Shown: piece by piece, positions 5,227-7,691 of the stretch
Position numbering within the stretch: the first letter of the stretch is position 1
How the letters are laid out: each line of letters opens with the position of its first letter
Assembly (NCBI GenBank): GCA_964617145.1
Contig: CAZTVN010000058.1
Location: 1 to 7,691, forward strand
Direction: 5' to 3'
Length of the DNA: 7,691 bases
DNA from: CAZTVN01 sp964617145
GTDB lineage: Bacteria > Patescibacteriota > Gracilibacteria > UBA1369 > JACRIC01
The notes under the pieces: model-generated
What the model saw: only the letters and a program-made list of their open reading frames with translations
What the model was told of the DNA's origin: nothing
The model's database searches: none
Program-made: the position numbers and the translations under genes

Positions 5227-6150
5227 ATGAAAGAGATAACCATAAAACAAGGCGGCGTCGAATGGGTAAATATCGTTACCCCTAAACACGAAACCTTAGA
5301 AACTCTTCAAGAGAAGTATAATTTCCACGAACTCGATATTGAAGATTGTCTGTCGGGGAATCAAAGACCAAAGATCGATGAGTATGAAGAGTATCTTTTT
5401 ATCATATTGCATTTCCCTGTATATAATGCGCGAAAAAATGGCATTGAGCTTGAAGAAATAAATATTTTTATAGGGAAAAATTATCTTATAACCCTTCATC
5501 GGGGCAAATTAAAAACATTGCAAGATCTCTTTCAGAAAGTACAAGAAAATATCAAAATGAGACATGAGGTCATGGGAGAGGGGTCAGGATATCTTCTTTA
5601 TTCCATTTTGAATGAGCTTTTTGATGAGTGTTTTCCGATTCTCTCCGAGATAGAAAGCGATATGAAAAATGTTGAAAGAGATGTATTTGATCAAGAAACT
5701 GAACAGCGGGATATGTTGAAAGACATCATGAGAATCAAAAAAAATATTATTATTTTTAAGCGTATTATTATGCCCCAGCGCGTCGTAGTTGCCCAGTTGG
5801 AGCATAAAAATAAAAAATTTTTAACACGTGAACTTGAAGTCTATTTTGATGACATTGTTGATAAAATCGAAAAAATCTGGAATACCTTGGAAAATGATGA
5901 AGCCGTCATAAAGTCAGTCCAGGATACGAACGAATCGATCATTTCTCACAACACAAACAATGTTATGAAAATCCTCACGATTTTCTCAGTAACCATGTTG
6001 CCACTTACTTTTATTACAGGACTTTACGGGATGAATATTCAAGTATTACCGTTCGCGGAGAGCGGATATTCTTTCTATATTTTGATAGGTTTCATGACAG
6101 CTATCGTGCTTTGTATGTTTGGGTATTTCAAGTTTAAAAAATGGTTGTAG
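5227..6150 (+). CDS. corA: CorA-family Mg2+/Co2+ transport channel
   Basis: CorA proteins form homopentameric inner-membrane channels for Mg2+ (also Co2+ and Ni2+). This 307-residue protein has the expected order: an N-terminal cytoplasmic alpha/beta domain (about 1-120, with EDCLSGNQRPKIDEYEEYLFIILHFP at about 39-64 typical of the family), a long helical funnel (about 120-245, rich in Asp/Glu/Lys), a first transmembrane helix (about 247-266) ending in the signature YGMN (267-270), a periplasmic loop of about 10 residues, a second helix (about 282-301) and a short basic tail KFKKWL facing the cytoplasm. The loop after GMN (IQVLPFAESGY) still has a Glu, as in other family members. The length is normal. 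It is transcribed alone from its own promoter, divergent from the six-helix membrane protein gene. It ends in TAG just before repeat copy 2. Confidence 0.95.
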   Translation: MKEITIKQGGVEWVNIVTPKHETLETLQEKYNFHELDIEDCLSGNQRPKIDEYEEYLFIILHFPVYNARKNGIELEEINIFIGKNYLITLHRGKLKTLQDLFQKVQENIKMRHEVMGEGSGYLLYSILNELFDECFPILSEIESDMKNVERDVFDQETEQRDMLKDIMRIKKNIIIFKRIIMPQRVVVAQLEHKNKKFLTRELEVYFDDIVDKIEKIWNTLENDEAVIKSVQDTNESIISHNTNNVMKILTIFSVTMLPLTFITGLYGMNIQVLPFAESGYSFYILIGFMTAIVLCMFGYFKFKKWL

Positions 6151-6167
6151 ATTGTCTATTTGGTAAC

Positions 6168-6243
6168 TTCAGCACCTCCTAAAATCAGGACGAGCGAAAA
6201 ATGATAAGGTCAAAATGTTAGCGTGAAGTGACAAAAATAAATA
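6168..6243 (+). repeat. Dispersed intergenic repeat, copy 2
   Basis: Second copy of the 76-bp element at 69-144, same orientation, 69 of 76 identical with no gaps, starting 18 bp after the corA stop. Here it is read in the sense direction by corA transcripts, whereas copy 1 would be read in the antisense direction by leuS transcripts. It is therefore not a fixed 3'-end signal of one orientation. No target-site duplication is apparent at its edges. Confidence 0.85.
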
Positions 6244-6290
6244 TTTCCTCTTCCTTTCATATAGACCATGAAGGAATACGGCATTTAGAC

Positions 6291-6319
6291 TTGCTATTTT
6301 TTACCCCCTCTGATACAAT
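6291..6319 (+). promoter_or_regulatory. Extended -10 promoter of the rpsO-pnp operon
   Basis: -35 TTGCTA (6291-6296), a 17-bp spacer, -10 TACAAT (6314-6319) preceded by TG at 6311-6312 in the TGn extended -10 arrangement. The predicted start is near 6326, about 23 nt before the rpsO ATG. Such a short leader leaves little space for a structured autoregulatory site like the pseudoknot known upstream of E. coli rpsO. Confidence 0.7.
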
Positions 6320-6348
6320 CTCGCTCGGGTCTCTTTTAGAAAAATAAT

Positions 6349-6606
6349 ATGAATCGTGACAAAAAAAAGAAAGTCATTAATTCCTATAAAACCCATACTT
6401 CAGATACGGGTTCCCCTCAGGTACAGGTTGCTATTATTTCAGAGCGCATAAAAGAGCTTACAGAGCACCTGGAAACGCATCCAAAAGATCATCACTCTCG
6501 TCGAGGGTTGCTCGGATTAGTTGGAAAACGCAGAAAACTGTTAAATTATCTCAAAGGAGTTGAGAAAGAGACTTATGAAGCGCTCGTAAATAAACTAAAA
6601 CTCTAA
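6349..6606 (+). CDS. rpsO: 30S ribosomal protein S15
   Basis: S15 binds the central domain of 16S rRNA early in 30S assembly and takes part in a bridge to the 50S subunit. The 85 residues align over their full length with bacterial S15 (usually 88-89). The conserved blocks are HTSDTGSPQVQVAIISERI (about 16-34), HLETHPKDHHSRRGLLGLVGKRRKLLNYL (about 40-68) and the helical tail ETYEALVNKLKL. The DTGSxxVQVA and KDHHSRRGLL motifs contain the rRNA contact residues. The basic N-terminus MNRDKKKKV is a little shorter than usual. It starts at ATG 6349 with no Shine-Dalgarno sequence and is followed after 17 nt by pnp, the common bacterial gene pair. Confidence 0.97.
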   Translation: MNRDKKKKVINSYKTHTSDTGSPQVQVAIISERIKELTEHLETHPKDHHSRRGLLGLVGKRRKLLNYLKGVEKETYEALVNKLKL

Positions 6607-6623
6607 ACAAAACGTTTATATTT

Positions 6624-7691
6624 ATGGAAGATCATATAGTTGAGATGTCCTTAGCGGGCAGAGAATGTAAATTGAAAACGGGAGAAATAGCATTACAGGC
6701 AGACGGGGCAATCGTAGCTTCACTCGGAGATACGATGGTTTTGGCTTGTGCTACAATGCTGGAAACCCCCAAAGAAGGCGTAGATTTTTTCCCTTTGACG
6801 GTTGATTACGAGGAACGTTTCTACGCGACAGGAAAAATAAGCGGGAGCCGTTTCATCAAACGTGAAGGAAGGCCATCGGAGAACGCTATTCTTACCTCAA
6901 GACTGATAGATCGTCCTGTTCGTCCACTTTTTCCTAAAGGAATGACAAACGACGTTCAACTGATTTGTACCGTTCTTTCGGCAGATTTAGAGGTGGATCC
7001 TGGAACAACAGCCATAAACGCAGCATCCTGCGCCTTACTCATGTCCGGCATTCCGTTCCTTGGGCCTGTGGCGGCAGTACGCATGGGTTATGTGGCAAAC
7101 GATGAAGGCAAAGAGGTCATTATCGTAAATCCTACTTATGAACAAGCCGAAAAAGGTCGACTGGATTTAGTGGTGGCGGGAACAATTGATGCCATTACCA
7201 TGGTTGAAGCAGGAGCAAAGGAAGTAAGCGAAGAAATCATTTTAGAAGCCTTAGAAGTGGCCCATAGTCATATTAAAAAATTATGTGAGCTACAATTGCG
7301 TTTGAAGGAAATGGTAAAACCGAAAGAAAAAAATGTTGATATAAAAATTCTGGATGAAGAGGTGTTGAAAAGTGTGAAAGAAGCCATTACTCAGGAAAAA
7401 CTTGATCTAATCCAAGGGAAAACAAAGAAAGACGTAAAAGAGGCTATACACAGATTGCAAGAAGAATTATTGAAAAGTTTTGAGAAAGAATTGGAGGAAG
7501 AAAAATTTTCAGAATCAGAAATAAAAAAGGCGTTGAACGAACTCATCGAAGAAAACATGCGTCGCAACATTATCGAAAAAGGTCAGCGGATTGATGGAAG
7601 AAAACTTGATGAAATCCGTCCTGTTACATGCAAAGTAGGGGTTCTCCCTCGCACTCATGGCTCAGCGCTCTTTCAAAGAGGAGAAACTCAG
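6624..7691 (+). CDS. pnp: Polyribonucleotide nucleotidyltransferase (PNPase), 3' end cut by window edge
   Basis: PNPase degrades RNA 3' to 5' by phosphorolysis, or adds tails in reverse, as a trimer, often with RNase E/Y and helicases. The visible 356 residues (full length usually about 700) begin MEDHIVEMSLAGRECKLKTG. The first RNase PH domain (about 10-225) includes DFFPLTVDYEERFYATGK (about 54-71), FIKREGRPSENAILTSRLIDRPVRPLF (about 77-103) and SADLEVDPGTTAINAASCALLMS. An all-helical, Lys/Glu-rich linker domain (about 240-318) follows, and the second, catalytic RNase PH domain opens with RIDGRKLDEIRPV (about 322-334) and runs off the window at FQRGETQ. The KH and S1 domains would lie to the right. 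ATG 6624 is preferred over ATG 6645 because the first strand aligns from there. The 17-nt gap after rpsO has no Shine-Dalgarno sequence. Confidence 0.97.
   Translation, partial: MEDHIVEMSLAGRECKLKTGEIALQADGAIVASLGDTMVLACATMLETPKEGVDFFPLTVDYEERFYATGKISGSRFIKREGRPSENAILTSRLIDRPVRPLFPKGMTNDVQLICTVLSADLEVDPGTTAINAASCALLMSGIPFLGPVAAVRMGYVANDEGKEVIIVNPTYEQAEKGRLDLVVAGTIDAITMVEAGAKEVSEEIILEALEVAHSHIKKLCELQLRLKEMVKPKEKNVDIKILDEEVLKSVKEAITQEKLDLIQGKTKKDVKEAIHRLQEELLKSFEKELEEEKFSESEIKKALNELIEENMRRNIIEKGQRIDGRKLDEIRPVTCKVGVLPRTHGSALFQRGETQ

Noticed and set aside
69..6243. Direct repeats as ends of a 6.1-kb mobile element or attachment sites
   Set aside because: The DNA between them carries leuS, corA and other chromosomal genes with no transposase or integrase, so they look like scattered repeat copies.
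1..7691. CRISPR array, tRNA or rRNA genes
   Set aside because: No regularly spaced direct repeats, no cloverleaf or CCA-ended tRNA pattern and no conserved rRNA segment was seen on either strand.

Overview
The window is an ordinary, AT-rich bacterial chromosomal segment that is almost fully coding and uses the standard code. TAA ends most genes, TAG ends corA, one gene ends in TGA, and there is no in-frame TGA inside any real gene. It carries core translation and RNA-turnover genes (leuS, rpsO, pnp) together with small membrane or signalling genes of poorly known role. The compact layout, the near absence of Shine-Dalgarno sequences, the very short 5' leaders and the anonymous small membrane proteins would fit a reduced-genome, Patescibacteria-like bacterium. 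That placement is inference from style, not a phylogenetic result.

Layout: (1) 1-57 may be the last 18 codons of a plus-strand gene cut by the window edge. (2) 58-184 is a convergent intergenic space holding copy 1 of a ~76-bp dispersed repeat. (3) leuS (leucyl-tRNA synthetase) lies on the minus strand with its own promoter. (4) Upstream of it, also on the minus strand, is a 60-residue single-pass membrane microprotein. (5) Its promoter is divergent from that of a stand-alone cyclic-nucleotide-binding-domain protein on the plus strand. (6) That gene is followed by a DUF3307-type membrane protein. (7) A 324-residue polytopic membrane protein on the minus strand overlaps the DUF3307 gene tail to tail by 29 bp. 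(8) Its promoter stands back to back with that of corA (Mg2+/Co2+ channel, plus strand), with the two -35 boxes only 6 bp apart. (9) Copy 2 of the dispersed repeat follows corA. (10) An rpsO-pnp operon has its own extended -10 promoter; pnp runs off the right edge.

Nearly every transcription unit has a recognisable sigma70-type promoter with 16-17 bp spacing, predicted to start transcription about 12-45 nt before the start codon. Only corA has a convincing ribosome binding site. The least explained items are the dispersed repeat, the microprotein/cNMP divergent pair with a perfect hairpin inside the microprotein gene, and the back-to-back corA promoters. I see no CRISPR array, transposase, tRNA, rRNA or defence system. 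The genes are mainly housekeeping, and I found no convincing new multi-gene system.
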